From an uncultured Eubacteriales bacterium (GTDB lineage Bacteria > Bacillota > Clostridia > Lachnospirales > CAG-274): a stretch of DNA of 14,155 bases. Where the stretch lies: NCBI GenBank assembly GCA_902497185.1, contig CABVEG010000014.1, positions 1 through 14,155 on the forward strand. Reading direction: 5' to 3'. Under the pieces are notes generated by a model. The model was given only the letters and a program-made list of their open reading frames with translations. It made no database searches and was not told where the DNA came from. A program made the position numbers and the translations under genes. This document shows positions 1-7,087 of this stretch, piece after piece. Position 1 is the stretch's first letter, and every line of letters begins with the position of its first letter.

Positions 1-5
1 GGACG

Positions 6-58
6 GGGACTAGTTTGTGTACTTGCATAGCAAGAACGCAAACTACACGGCTGGTCCC
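6..58 (+). repeat. Imperfect folded inverted repeat
   Basis: An 8-bp outer stem pairs 6-13 with 51-58 (GGGACTAG with CTGGTCCC, one T-G wobble). Inside it, TTTG at 14-17 can pair with CAAA at 39-42, and CTTGC at 22-26 pairs with GCAAG at 30-34 around an ATA loop. The wobble is a valid U-G pair only in plus-strand RNA; on the minus strand it would be an A-C mismatch, so if this is an RNA it is more likely plus-strand. Function is unknown. The window edge cuts the context, and the GGACGGGGAC at 1-10 may belong to a larger repeat. Confidence 0.5.
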
Positions 59-71
59 TACCTTAGCATAC

Positions 72-149
72 TGCAAGAAATGCAAGCATTTCTTGCAAGC
101 GTGTCGACTTTATCGACACGCAGAGGGCTTTTGCTTATGCAAAAGCCCT
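72..149. repeat. Three tandem perfect hairpins downstream of ftsZ
   Basis: Three perfect inverted repeats follow each other with 1-2 bases between them. Hairpin A: 72-83 with 86-97 (TGCAAGAAATGC and its complement; sterically the loop is probably CAAG). Hairpin B: GCGTGTCGA 99-107 with TCGACACGC 113-121. Hairpin C: AGGGCTTTTGC 124-134 with GCAAAAGCCCT 139-149 around a TTAT loop. None is followed by a proper T-run on either strand, so they are not classical intrinsic terminators. Hairpin C lies 17 bases beyond the ftsZ stop and could still protect or end that mRNA. They could also be extragenic palindromes or part of a small RNA. Confidence 0.6.
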
Positions 150-166
150 TACTTTAATATATGTGA

Positions 167-1282
167 TTATCTTCTTCTTAAGAATGTTGGAATAATTAAA
201 TCACTTGTCGTATCGTCATCATCAGGCTCGCTTTCCTTTACGGGAGCTGCACTGTAGCTTGTTCTGTAAGATGAAGAAGGTGTTGAAGTTACCTTGGATG
301 TTTCTGCAGCAACAGGCTTTTTAGCCTTTGGAGCATCCTGTGAAACAAGACCTGTAGCAATAACAGTAACCTTTACTTTATCTCCCATATTTTCGTCAAC
401 TACTGTACCAAAAATAAATTCAGCTTCCGGATCAAGAGTATCTGAAATAAGCAATGCAGCATCATTAGCCTCAAGAAGATTAAGGTCAGGACCACTTGTA
501 AAGTTAACAATAACACTCTTAGCACCGTCAATGGCAGTTTCAAGAAGTGGTGATGTAATAGCCATTTTAGCAGCTTCCTGAATATCGTCAGCTTCACCAA
601 TACCAAAGTGTGCAAGACCCTGATTAGCAATAACTGTACATACATCGGCAAAGTCGACGTTAATTTCACCGGGCTTTGTAATAAGGTCAGAAATACCTGT
701 AACACCCTGTCCTAAAACACTGTCAGAAAGTGCAAATGCTTCACGCATTGTAGTTGATTTGTCTGCTGTTTCAATTAACTTCTGGTTAGGAATAACAAGA
801 AGTGTATCAACATATTCCTTTAAATTCTCAATACCCTGAAGAGCATATCTCATTCTCTTAGGTCCTTCGAAAATAAAAGGCTTAGTAACTACAGCAACAG
901 TAAGAATACCTAATTCCTTGGCAAGCTTTGCAACAACAGGCGCAGCGCCTGTACCTGTACCGCCGCCCATACCGGCTGTAATAAATACCATATCAACACC
1001 CTCAAGTGCCTGAGAAATTTCAGCAGCAGTTTCCTCAGCGGCTTTCTGACCAACTTCAGGTCTGCCTCCGGCACCTAAGCCCTTAGTAAGTTTGGCACCG
1101 ATTTTAATTTTTTTCTTTGCAACTGAATTATCAAGAGCTGTTGAATCAGTATTAACTGCTATAAAATCAATGGCAACAGGATTTAATGATAACATTCTGT
1201 TTACAGCATTACATCCGCCGCCGCCTACACCAATAACGACTATTTTGGCAACATCGTTCATTTCGTTGAGAACTTCAATCAT
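167..1282 (-). CDS. ftsZ: Cell division protein FtsZ
   Basis: FtsZ is the tubulin-like GTPase that polymerises into the cytoplasmic Z ring at midcell. The 371-residue protein is of normal length. The nucleotide-binding loop GVGGGGCNAVNRM lies around residues 18-30, the tubulin signature GGGTGTG at 106-112 and the catalytic T7 loop NVDFADV at 208-214. A variable, Ser/Thr-rich and acidic linker follows, ending in the conserved tail IIPTFLRRR, which binds partners such as SepF, FtsA or EzrA. The ATG is supported by AGGAGGT five bases upstream. The gene follows ftsQ in the same direction, but a good promoter in the 182-bp gap means it can be transcribed alone. No ftsA lies between them. Confidence 0.98.
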   Translation of the reverse strand: MIEVLNEMNDVAKIVVIGVGGGGCNAVNRMLSLNPVAIDFIAVNTDSTALDNSVAKKKIKIGAKLTKGLGAGGRPEVGQKAAEETAAEISQALEGVDMVFITAGMGGGTGTGAAPVVAKLAKELGILTVAVVTKPFIFEGPKRMRYALQGIENLKEYVDTLLVIPNQKLIETADKSTTMREAFALSDSVLGQGVTGISDLITKPGEINVDFADVCTVIANQGLAHFGIGEADDIQEAAKMAITSPLLETAIDGAKSVIVNFTSGPDLNLLEANDAALLISDTLDPEAEFIFGTVVDENMGDKVKVTVIATGLVSQDAPKAKKPVAAETSKVTSTPSSSYRTSYSAAPVKESEPDDDDTTSDLIIPTFLRRR

Positions 1283-1351
1283 AATATACCTCCTATGTAT
1301 CTCTCTGTTTATATTAATCTGTCTTTATTGCATAGTATATCAATTATTTCT

Positions 1352-1380
1352 ATTGTACCCTTTTTTATTTTATATTTCAA
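1352..1380 (-). promoter_or_regulatory. Sigma-A promoter of ftsZ
   Basis: On the minus strand, TTGAAA (1375-1380) is followed after exactly 17 bases by TACAAT (1352-1357), about 70 bases before the ftsZ ATG. This fits the vegetative consensus closely and gives ftsZ its own transcript. Confidence 0.75.
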
Positions 1381-1412
1381 GAGGAAAATAATATATTTTT
1401 TAACTTTGTGGG

Positions 1413-1442
1413 TTTTAACAAAAAAATAACATATTTTAACAA
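1413..1442. repeat. Direct repeat upstream of the ftsZ promoter
   Basis: TTTTAACAA occurs at 1413-1421 and again at 1434-1442, 21 bp apart (two helical turns), beyond the -35 box of the ftsZ promoter. It could be a regulator site, but the region is very AT-rich and a chance repeat is quite possible. Confidence 0.3.
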
Positions 1443-1464
1443 TTTTTTACACTTATTTGTAAGA

Positions 1465-2193
1465 CTACTGCATATACTTGTAGGTAGCTTTGTCAGCAGT
1501 AAGGTTAATAGTACCCGGAACACTTGTGTCAAAGGTTTTAAGAACTTCAATAAGCATAAGAAGTTTTCTGTTGGCATCGTCAAAGCTGCCAAATTTAATA
1601 TCCACATTTCCCGTGTAAAGGTGAATATCAGTTACATCAGTCATATCCACTCTTATAACATCTGATAAAAGCTCATATTTTTCAAAAAGCTTTGAAAGGT
1701 GTACCATTGTTTCAAATGTTGAAGGATTATCTACCTGAAGTATTTCACCTACTGAAACATTACTGAATTTAAGTCCTTCCACAACAGGCAGTGATTTCTT
1801 TATTTCCTTTTGCACATCAAGAACACGTCCTTCGCCGTCTATATATAAATAGCTGCCTGAATAGGGCACATAACCTCTTAGCTTGTATTCGCTTACAGTT
1901 ATTTCAACTGTAGATGGCAGAATCCTGTTGATTTCGGCACTTTGGATATAGTGATTGTCAAGTATATTGGCTTTGCACTTTGACTTGTTAAAGAGGAATA
2001 CATTATCCCCTTCTTTAAATGTAAGATAGCTTTTGATTTGATCTGCACTAAGAGCCTCATTACCCGTTACCCTTATAGTCTTAATACTAAAAAACGGCAT
2101 CATAAAAAGAGTAATCATAACTGCCATTATAACAAGACAGCAAAATGCAACAGGCATAGCTGATGAGCTTTTTTTCTTTCTTTTTTTCTGCAT
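1465..2193 (-). CDS. ftsQ: Cell division protein FtsQ/DivIB
   Basis: FtsQ (DivIB in Bacillus) is a bitopic divisome protein that bridges FtsL/FtsB and controls septal peptidoglycan synthesis. The protein has a short, very basic cytoplasmic N-terminus (QKKRKKK), one membrane segment around residues 12-35, a POTRA domain around 36-104 beginning FSIKTIRVTGN, and an FtsQ-type beta domain to the end. The start was placed at 2193, nine codons inside the longest open frame, because AAGGAGA lies six bases upstream and the basic stretch then begins the protein. At 242 residues it is of usual size. It precedes ftsZ directly. Upstream it faces lipid genes rather than murG or other dcw genes, so the division cluster is split here. 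Confidence 0.9.
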   Translation of the reverse strand: MQKKRKKKSSSAMPVAFCCLVIMAVMITLFMMPFFSIKTIRVTGNEALSADQIKSYLTFKEGDNVFLFNKSKCKANILDNHYIQSAEINRILPSTVEITVSEYKLRGYVPYSGSYLYIDGEGRVLDVQKEIKKSLPVVEGLKFSNVSVGEILQVDNPSTFETMVHLSKLFEKYELLSDVIRVDMTDVTDIHLYTGNVDIKFGSFDDANRKLLMLIEVLKTFDTSVPGTINLTADKATYKYMQ

Positions 2194-2232
2194 ATAAATT
2201 CTCCTTAGATATATAAACAAAATCCATACTTT

Positions 2233-2261
2233 ATTGTAAACTTTGTTTGAAATATTGTCAA
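2233..2261 (-). promoter_or_regulatory. Sigma-A promoter of ftsQ
   Basis: On the minus strand, a consensus TTGACA (2256-2261) is followed after 17 bases by TACAAT (2233-2238). The ftsQ start codon is 40 bases further on. Its -35 box lies only 10 bp from the -35 box of the plus-strand promoter at 2272-2300. Confidence 0.8.
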
Positions 2262-2271
2262 GTGGATTGAA

Positions 2272-2300
2272 TTGAATGTAATGAAGAAATGTGCTATAAT
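2272..2300 (+). promoter_or_regulatory. Sigma-A promoter of the thioesterase gene
   Basis: TTGAAT (2272-2277), a 17-base spacer and a perfect TATAAT (2295-2300) preceded by TGC, which makes an extended -10. The start codon is 36 bases downstream, with GGAGA as ribosome site at 2325-2329. Confidence 0.8.
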
Positions 2301-2336
2301 TAATATAAATTTAAATTTTGTAATGGAGATGTTAAA

Positions 2337-2831
2337 ATGGGAGATTATATAAGGTCTGTACAGTATTATGAAACAGACAGAATGGGTATTGTTCACCACT
2401 CAAATTATATAAGATGGTTTGAGGAGGCAAGAATTTATTATATGAAGGAATGGGGTTATGATTATAAGGAAGTTGAAGAAAAAGGAGTAATGATACCTGT
2501 TATTGGAGTCAGTGCCGTTTATAAAACAGGTGCAAAATATGGTGATACCGTAAGGATAAAGGTTAAAATAGATAAAATTACTCCTGTAAAACTTAGCTTT
2601 TACTATGAAATAAGTGACAGTGAAACGGATGAGCTGAGGATGACGGGAACAAGTGACCATTGCTTTGTTAATGAAAAATTTAAGCCTTGCAGTATAAAGA
2701 AAAAAATGCCTGATTTTTATGAAAAATTTTCGCAAATTGCAGCATTTGAGCCTGAAAATATAAGAAATGCTGAGGGTATATGCAAGGCTGTGGCGGTTAA
2801 AGGCAAAGATGGAGAATATGAGCCTATATGA
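2337..2831 (+). CDS. Acyl-CoA/acyl-ACP thioesterase, YbgC/4HBT family
   Basis: This is a hot-dog fold thioesterase that hydrolyses acyl thioesters in the cytoplasm. The family signature is complete: YETDRMGIVHHSNYIRWFEEAR at about residues 11-32, with the likely catalytic Asp14 and the VHHSNY helix start. At 164 residues it is about 30 longer than the usual YbgC protein; the extra residues are a C-terminal tail with no motif I recognise. The gene lies 82 bp before fabT in the same direction with no terminator between, so its transcript probably runs on into the fatty-acid operon. This suggests acyl-ACP or acyl-CoA release linked to fatty acid synthesis, but the substrate cannot be read from sequence. 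Confidence 0.85.
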   Translation: MGDYIRSVQYYETDRMGIVHHSNYIRWFEEARIYYMKEWGYDYKEVEEKGVMIPVIGVSAVYKTGAKYGDTVRIKVKIDKITPVKLSFYYEISDSETDELRMTGTSDHCFVNEKFKPCSIKKKMPDFYEKFSQIAAFEPENIRNAEGICKAVAVKGKDGEYEPI

Positions 2832-2850
2832 GATATAATATTGCCCTCTA

Positions 2851-2879
2851 TTGACTTTTTGGCTTAAATAGTATATACT
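2851..2879 (+). promoter_or_regulatory. Promoter of the fabT-accA operon
   Basis: TTGACT (2851-2856), a 17-base spacer and TATACT (2874-2879), 35 bases before the fabT start codon. The -10 box overlaps the FabT operator, so binding there should block RNA polymerase. Confidence 0.8.
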
Positions 2880-2893
2880 TTGATTATCAAAAT
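2877..2893. promoter_or_regulatory. FabT operator
   Basis: ACTTTGATTATCAAAAT matches the FabT box known from streptococci and lactococci (ANTTTGATTATCAAATT) at nearly every position. The core TTTGAT-T-ATCAAA is a perfect 13-bp palindrome, and ATA/TAT flanks extend the symmetry to 2875-2895 with one mismatched pair. It overlaps the -10 box and transcription start of the operon, as expected for autorepression by the FabT encoded immediately downstream. I saw no second equally good box in the window. Confidence 0.85.
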
Positions 2894-2913
2894 ATATTGG
2901 GAGGCATTGGCTT

Positions 2914-3366
2914 ATGGAAAGTACTATGGTTACTTTAAACAGGCTTATAAGTGGTGCCTTTAATGATATGTCAAGAAGTGAGCAGAAAGCCATTAAATTA
3001 AGCGGATTTGATGATGTTTCTGTAAACGAAACTCACACGGTAGATGCAATAGGTATTTATATGCCTAAAACTATGTCTGCGGTGGCTGAAAAACTTGATA
3101 TAACCATGGGAACTTTGACAGTGGCTATTAATCATTTGGTTAAAAAGGGCTATGTTAATAAGGTAAGAAATGAATTGGACAAGCGTGTATTTATGCTTAG
3201 CCTTACGGAAAAGGGAAAAGAACTTTTTAAGGCTCATCAGAAATTTCATTTTGAGCTTGTCAAATCACTTATTGTAGACTTGTCTGATTATGAGGCTGAT
3301 ATGTTTATTGATGCCTTATCAAGTCTTAATCAGTTCCTTAAAAAAGGCAAAACTTATAGTTTATAA
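2914..3366 (+). CDS. fabT: MarR-family fatty acid synthesis repressor FabT
   Basis: FabT is a dimeric winged-helix repressor of the type II fatty acid synthesis genes; in streptococci its corepressor is long-chain acyl-ACP. The 150-residue protein has a helical dimerisation start, a MarR winged helix around residues 45-110 (recognition region TMGTLTVAINHLVKKGYV, wing with NELDKR) and C-terminal helices. It is close in size to streptococcal FabT. GGGAGG at 2899-2904 supports the start. The assignment over other MarR proteins rests on position, first gene before fabH, and on the FabT-type palindrome in its own promoter. It probably represses itself and all genes down to accA. Confidence 0.9.
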   Translation: MESTMVTLNRLISGAFNDMSRSEQKAIKLSGFDDVSVNETHTVDAIGIYMPKTMSAVAEKLDITMGTLTVAINHLVKKGYVNKVRNELDKRVFMLSLTEKGKELFKAHQKFHFELVKSLIVDLSDYEADMFIDALSSLNQFLKKGKTYSL

Positions 3367-3377
3367 AGGAGAAAATT

Positions 3378-4349
3378 ATGTTAAATACAGGTATTTTGGC
3401 TGTGGACTGTTATGCACCTGATATGGTGGTTACTAATGATGATTTAAGTCAGATAGTAGATACCAGTGATGAGTGGATATATCCCCGTACGGGAATTAAA
3501 CGCAGACATTTGTCAACGGGTGAAAATACATCACAGCTTTGTATTGAAGTAGCTAAAAAGCTTATTAATAAATCAGGTGTTAATGTTTCGGATATTGATC
3601 TCATTATAGTAGGAACAATTACACCCGATTATGTAACCCCCAGCACCGCCTGTCTTGTTCAGGGTGCTGTTGGTGCGGTAAATGCTTTTGCTTTTGACAT
3701 TAGTGCTGCGTGCAGCGGCTTTGTCTATGCTTTAAGCATTGCAGATAAATTTATTAAATCAGGCAGCTATAAGAAGGCTCTTGTAATTGGTGCTGAAACA
3801 CTATCAAAGATTGTTGACTGGAAGGATAGAGCAACCTGTGTACTCTTTGGCGATGGCGCAGGCGGTGCCATACTTGAGGCAACAGATAAGGGCGGCATTT
3901 TAGCTGAGGATTTACATGCTATGGGTGAGGATGGACTTAAACTTACCGGAGGTGAAAGACTTCCTAACAATATGGTTTATACATCTGAAAGAGCTGATAA
4001 TCCCTATTTAACAATGGACGGCAGGGCAATATTTAATTTTGCCACAAAGGTTGTACCAAATAGTATTAATACTATTATTGAAAAAAGCGGAGTAAGCATT
4101 GATGATGTTAAATACATAGTCCCTCATCAGGCTAACTCAAGGATAATTGATGTTGTTGCAAGAAAGCTTAAACTCCCTATTGAAAAGTTTTATTTAAACA
4201 TTGAGGAATATGGTAATACATCAGCTGCAAGTATTGCCATTGCTCTTGGCGAAATGTCAAATAAGGGTATGCTTGAAAAGGGAGATAAGATAATTATATC
4301 AGGCTTTGGCGCCGGTTTAACCTGGGGCAGTATGTTGATTGAATGGTAA
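3378..4349 (+). CDS. fabH: Beta-ketoacyl-ACP synthase III
   Basis: FabH condenses an acyl-CoA primer with malonyl-ACP to start each fatty acid chain. The 323-residue thiolase-fold protein is of normal length and carries the full triad: Cys112 in DISAACSGF, His250 in VPHQANSRI and Asn280 in EYGNTSAAS. The C-terminal GFGAGLTWGSML is also typical. An AAGGAG ribosome site overlaps the end of fabT, 11 bases before the ATG. The primer preference (acetyl or branched) cannot be read from sequence. In related clusters acpP often follows fabH; here only a 54-bp gap follows. Confidence 0.97.
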   Translation: MLNTGILAVDCYAPDMVVTNDDLSQIVDTSDEWIYPRTGIKRRHLSTGENTSQLCIEVAKKLINKSGVNVSDIDLIIVGTITPDYVTPSTACLVQGAVGAVNAFAFDISAACSGFVYALSIADKFIKSGSYKKALVIGAETLSKIVDWKDRATCVLFGDGAGGAILEATDKGGILAEDLHAMGEDGLKLTGGERLPNNMVYTSERADNPYLTMDGRAIFNFATKVVPNSINTIIEKSGVSIDDVKYIVPHQANSRIIDVVARKLKLPIEKFYLNIEEYGNTSAASIAIALGEMSNKGMLEKGDKIIISGFGAGLTWGSMLIEW

Positions 4350-4403
4350 TTTATTGATTGAGATAAAGGTAAAAGTAGAAAGGTTATAAAAAAGGTGAAT
4401 TTA

Positions 4404-5339
4404 ATGAAAACAAGAATTTGTGAAATGTTGGGTATTAAGTATCCTGTTTTTCAGGGCGCTATGGCTTGGATTGCCGATGCAAGCCTTGCTTCTGCTGTTT
4501 CAAATGCAGGCGGCTTAGGTATTATTGCAGCAGGTAATGCTCCCGCTGATGTTGTAAGAGAAGAGATCAGAAAATGTAAAGAGCTTACAGATAAGCCTTT
4601 TGGCGTTAATATTATGCTTTTATCACCATTTGTTGATGATATTGTTGACCTTGTATGTGAAGAGGGCGTTAAGGTTGTTACAACAGGTGCAGGTAATCCT
4701 TCTAAGTTTATGGATAAGTTTAAGGAGCACGGAATTTGCTTAATTCCTGTTGTGCCTTCAGTAGCTCAGGCAAAGAAAATGGAAAAGATTGGCGCAAGTG
4801 CTGTTATTGCCGAGGGTATGGAATCAGGCGGACATATTGGTAAACTTACTACCATGGCATTAGTTCCACAGGTTGTTGATGCTGTAAGTATTCCTGTTCT
4901 TGCAGCCGGAGGTATTGCAGATGGAAGAGGTATGGCAGCAGGCTTTATGCTTGGCGCAGAGGGTGTTCAGATTGGTACTCGTTTCCTTGTTGCAACAGAG
5001 TGTACTGTTCATGAAAACTACAAGGCTAAAATTTTAAAGGCTAATGATATTGCTACAGTTATTACAGGTAACATTACAGGTCATCCTGTAAGAGTAATTA
5101 AGAATAAACTTGCAAATGCCTTCTTAAAGGCTGAAAAGGAAGAAATGGGCAAGGATGAGCCTGATATGGCAAGATTTGACCAGCTTGGCACAGGTGCTTT
5201 ACAGAAGTCTGTTAAACTTGGTGATGTTGACAACGGCTCTGTAATGAGTGGTCAGATTGCAGGTATGGTAAACAAGGAACAATCATGTAAGGAAATTATT
5301 GAAGAAATTATGGGTCAGTTTGAGGAACTTGTAAAGTAA
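4404..5339 (+). CDS. fabK: Enoyl-ACP reductase FabK (FMN-dependent)
   Basis: FabK is the flavin-dependent enoyl-ACP reductase that catalyses the last step of each elongation round in many Firmicutes in place of FabI. The 311-residue TIM-barrel protein starts MKTRICEMLGIKYPVFQG, the usual family start. The catalytic His144 in ESGGHIG is at the position found in pneumococcal FabK, and LAAGGIADGRG at about 167-176 forms the FMN phosphate site. I chose the ATG at 4404 because AAGGTG lies six bases upstream. A GTG at 4395 in frame would add MNL but has a poorly placed ribosome site. A nitronate monooxygenase is related in fold, but the operon position makes FabK clear. Confidence 0.95.
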   Translation: MKTRICEMLGIKYPVFQGAMAWIADASLASAVSNAGGLGIIAAGNAPADVVREEIRKCKELTDKPFGVNIMLLSPFVDDIVDLVCEEGVKVVTTGAGNPSKFMDKFKEHGICLIPVVPSVAQAKKMEKIGASAVIAEGMESGGHIGKLTTMALVPQVVDAVSIPVLAAGGIADGRGMAAGFMLGAEGVQIGTRFLVATECTVHENYKAKILKANDIATVITGNITGHPVRVIKNKLANAFLKAEKEEMGKDEPDMARFDQLGTGALQKSVKLGDVDNGSVMSGQIAGMVNKEQSCKEIIEEIMGQFEELVK

Positions 5340-5352
5340 TAAGGAGAACTAT

Positions 5353-6294
5353 ATGAAAACAGCATTTATTTTTAGCGGTCAGGGCTCACAGTATGCAGGT
5401 ATGGGCAAGGAGCTTTATGAAAATTTTGAATGTGTAAAGGCGGTATTTGATAAGGCTGATTCAGTTCTTGACTTTAAGGTAACTGATATGTGCTTTGGTG
5501 AAGATGAAAGACTTAATGAAACGGAGTATACTCAGCCTGCACTTTTAACTATGAGTTATGCGGTATATAAACTTATGAGTGAAAAAGGGTTAAAGGCAGA
5601 TTATGTTGCAGGTCTTAGCTTAGGTGAATACTCTGCACATGCTGTAAGTGCAACAATGAGCTTTGAGGAGGCAGTTAAACTTGTAAGAAAAAGAGGCAAG
5701 TTTATGACTGATGCTGTGCCAAAGGGCGAGGGTGCAATGTGTGCCGTATTAAGCCTTGAGGCAGAGAAAATTCAGGAGGCTTGTAATGAAGTATCTGAAA
5801 TCGGCAGATGTATGATTGCAAATTACAATGCTCCCGGTCAGATTGTTATTGCAGGTGATAAGGAGGCTGTTGAAAAGGCGGCTGAAATTGTTAAGGAAAA
5901 GGGCGCAAAGAGAGCTGTTATGCTTAATGTAAGCGGTCCTTTCCATACCTCACTTTTAAAGCCTGCTGCTGATAAACTCAATGAAGAGCTTAATAAAATT
6001 GATTTAAGTGATATGACTATTCCTGTTGTTACTAATTTAACTGCTGAAATAGTTGAGGATAAGAGTCAGGTTGTGGATATTCTTACTAAACAGGTTATGA
6101 ATCCTGTTAAGTGGGAGCAGTCTGTTAAGAAAATGATTGAGCTTGGTGTGGATACATTTGTTGAAATGGGTCCGGGCAAGACATTGTCAAGCTTTGTTAA
6201 AAAGGCAGCTAAAGAGGTTGGCGCAGATGTGGCAATCTATAATGTAGAGGATTTAAAAACTCTTGAAAAGGCTATAGGAGGTTTAGGTTTATAA
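5353..6294 (+). CDS. fabD: Malonyl-CoA:ACP transacylase
   Basis: FabD moves the malonyl group from CoA to acyl carrier protein, supplying the extender unit for FabH and FabF. The 313-residue protein is of normal length. It begins with the FSGQGSQYAGMG oxyanion loop, has the nucleophile Ser89 in GLSLGEYSAH and the partner His198 in SGPFHTSLL. AAGGAGA lies 6 bases before the ATG. The stop codon overlaps the next start as TAATG, so fabG translation is probably coupled. The ACP it must load is not encoded in this cluster. Confidence 0.97.
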   Translation: MKTAFIFSGQGSQYAGMGKELYENFECVKAVFDKADSVLDFKVTDMCFGEDERLNETEYTQPALLTMSYAVYKLMSEKGLKADYVAGLSLGEYSAHAVSATMSFEEAVKLVRKRGKFMTDAVPKGEGAMCAVLSLEAEKIQEACNEVSEIGRCMIANYNAPGQIVIAGDKEAVEKAAEIVKEKGAKRAVMLNVSGPFHTSLLKPAADKLNEELNKIDLSDMTIPVVTNLTAEIVEDKSQVVDILTKQVMNPVKWEQSVKKMIELGVDTFVEMGPGKTLSSFVKKAAKEVGADVAIYNVEDLKTLEKAIGGLGL

Positions 6295-7025
6295 TGAAGG
6301 ATAAGACTGTTATTGTAACAGGCGGTGCAAAGGGTATTGGTAAGGCTATTGCTTTAAAGTTTGCAGGCGAGGGTGCTAATATTGTTTTAAATTACAGAAG
6401 TACATCTCCGGAAGAGGTTAAAACTGAAATTGAGGAAATGGGTGTTAAGTGTCTTACTGTTCAGGCTGATGTAAGCAGAGCAGAGGAGGCGCAGAAATTA
6501 GTTGATGCTGCTATTGCTGAGTTTGGCGGTGTAGATGTACTTATAAATAATGCAGGTATTACAAGAGATACCTTGCTTATGAGAATGAGTGAGGAGGACT
6601 TTGATGCTGTTATTGATACTAACTTAAAGGGCTGCTTTAATATGATGAAGGCAGTAAACAAGATTATGATGAAACAGAGAAGCGGCGCTATTATTAATAT
6701 GTCAAGTGTTATCGGTCTTGCAGGCAATGTGGGACAGGTAAACTATGCTGCAAGTAAGGCAGGCGTACTTGGTATGACATACAGTGTTGCAAAGGAACTT
6801 GCAGCAAGAAATATTACCTGTAATGCTATTGCGCCCGGTATGATTGCAACAGATATGACAGAAGTTCTTTCTGATAAGGTTAAGGAACAGATTTTAGCAG
6901 GTATTCCGTTAAAGAGATTTGGTCAGCCTGAGGAAATTGCTGATGCAGCATTATTCCTTGCCAAGTCTAAGTATATTACAGGTCAGGTAATTACCGTAGA
7001 CGGTGGTATGGTAATCGGAAGATAA
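6294..7025 (+). CDS. fabG: 3-oxoacyl-ACP reductase
   Basis: FabG is the NADPH-dependent short-chain dehydrogenase that reduces 3-oxoacyl-ACP to 3-hydroxyacyl-ACP. The 243-residue Rossmann protein shows the cofactor motif GGAKGIG (10-16), NNAG (85-88), catalytic Ser138 in NMSSVIG, and Tyr151 and Lys155 in NYAASKAG. The C-terminal ITGQVITVDGGMV is standard. The start overlaps the fabD stop by one base (TAATG). The ribosome site is weak and distant (GGAGG about 13 bases upstream), which fits translational coupling. Confidence 0.97.
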   Translation: MKDKTVIVTGGAKGIGKAIALKFAGEGANIVLNYRSTSPEEVKTEIEEMGVKCLTVQADVSRAEEAQKLVDAAIAEFGGVDVLINNAGITRDTLLMRMSEEDFDAVIDTNLKGCFNMMKAVNKIMMKQRSGAIINMSSVIGLAGNVGQVNYAASKAGVLGMTYSVAKELAARNITCNAIAPGMIATDMTEVLSDKVKEQILAGIPLKRFGQPEEIADAALFLAKSKYITGQVITVDGGMVIGR

Positions 7026-7026
7026 A

Positions 7027-7053
7027 CAAAATAGGGGATTGTCACCTATTTTG
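7027..7053 (+). other. Hairpin between fabG and fabF
   Basis: CAAAATAGG (7027-7035) pairs perfectly with CCTATTTTG (7045-7053) around a nine-base loop. It begins just after the fabG stop, in the longest gap inside the operon. It lacks a T-run, so termination is unlikely. An mRNA processing or stability role that lets fabF levels differ is possible but unproven. Confidence 0.5.
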
Positions 7054-7087
7054 AAATGGGTTTTGAGTTTTAAGGAGGAAATTATCT

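Noticed and set aside
1..60. tRNA gene at the left edge
   Set aside because: The fold lacks a TTC-arm, an anticodon arm of proper size and a CCA-type acceptor end.
72..149. CRISPR array
   Set aside because: The repeats are inverted within each hairpin, differ in sequence and have no regular spacers.
2245..2262. TTTGAAATATTGTCAAG as a FabT box before the thioesterase gene
   Set aside because: The half-sites are spaced wrongly and the central ATTAT is missing; it also coincides with the ftsQ promoter.
2400..2993. Long minus-strand open frame opposite the thioesterase and fabT
   Set aside because: It is antisense to two well-supported genes, has no ribosome site and a low-complexity Phe/Ile/Tyr-rich composition typical of the complement of AT-rich genes.
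4350..4403. Possible acpP remnant or second FabT box between fabH and fabK
   Set aside because: The gap is too short for ACP, shows no DSL motif in any frame, and TTTATTGATTGAGATAAA does not fit the FabT palindrome.
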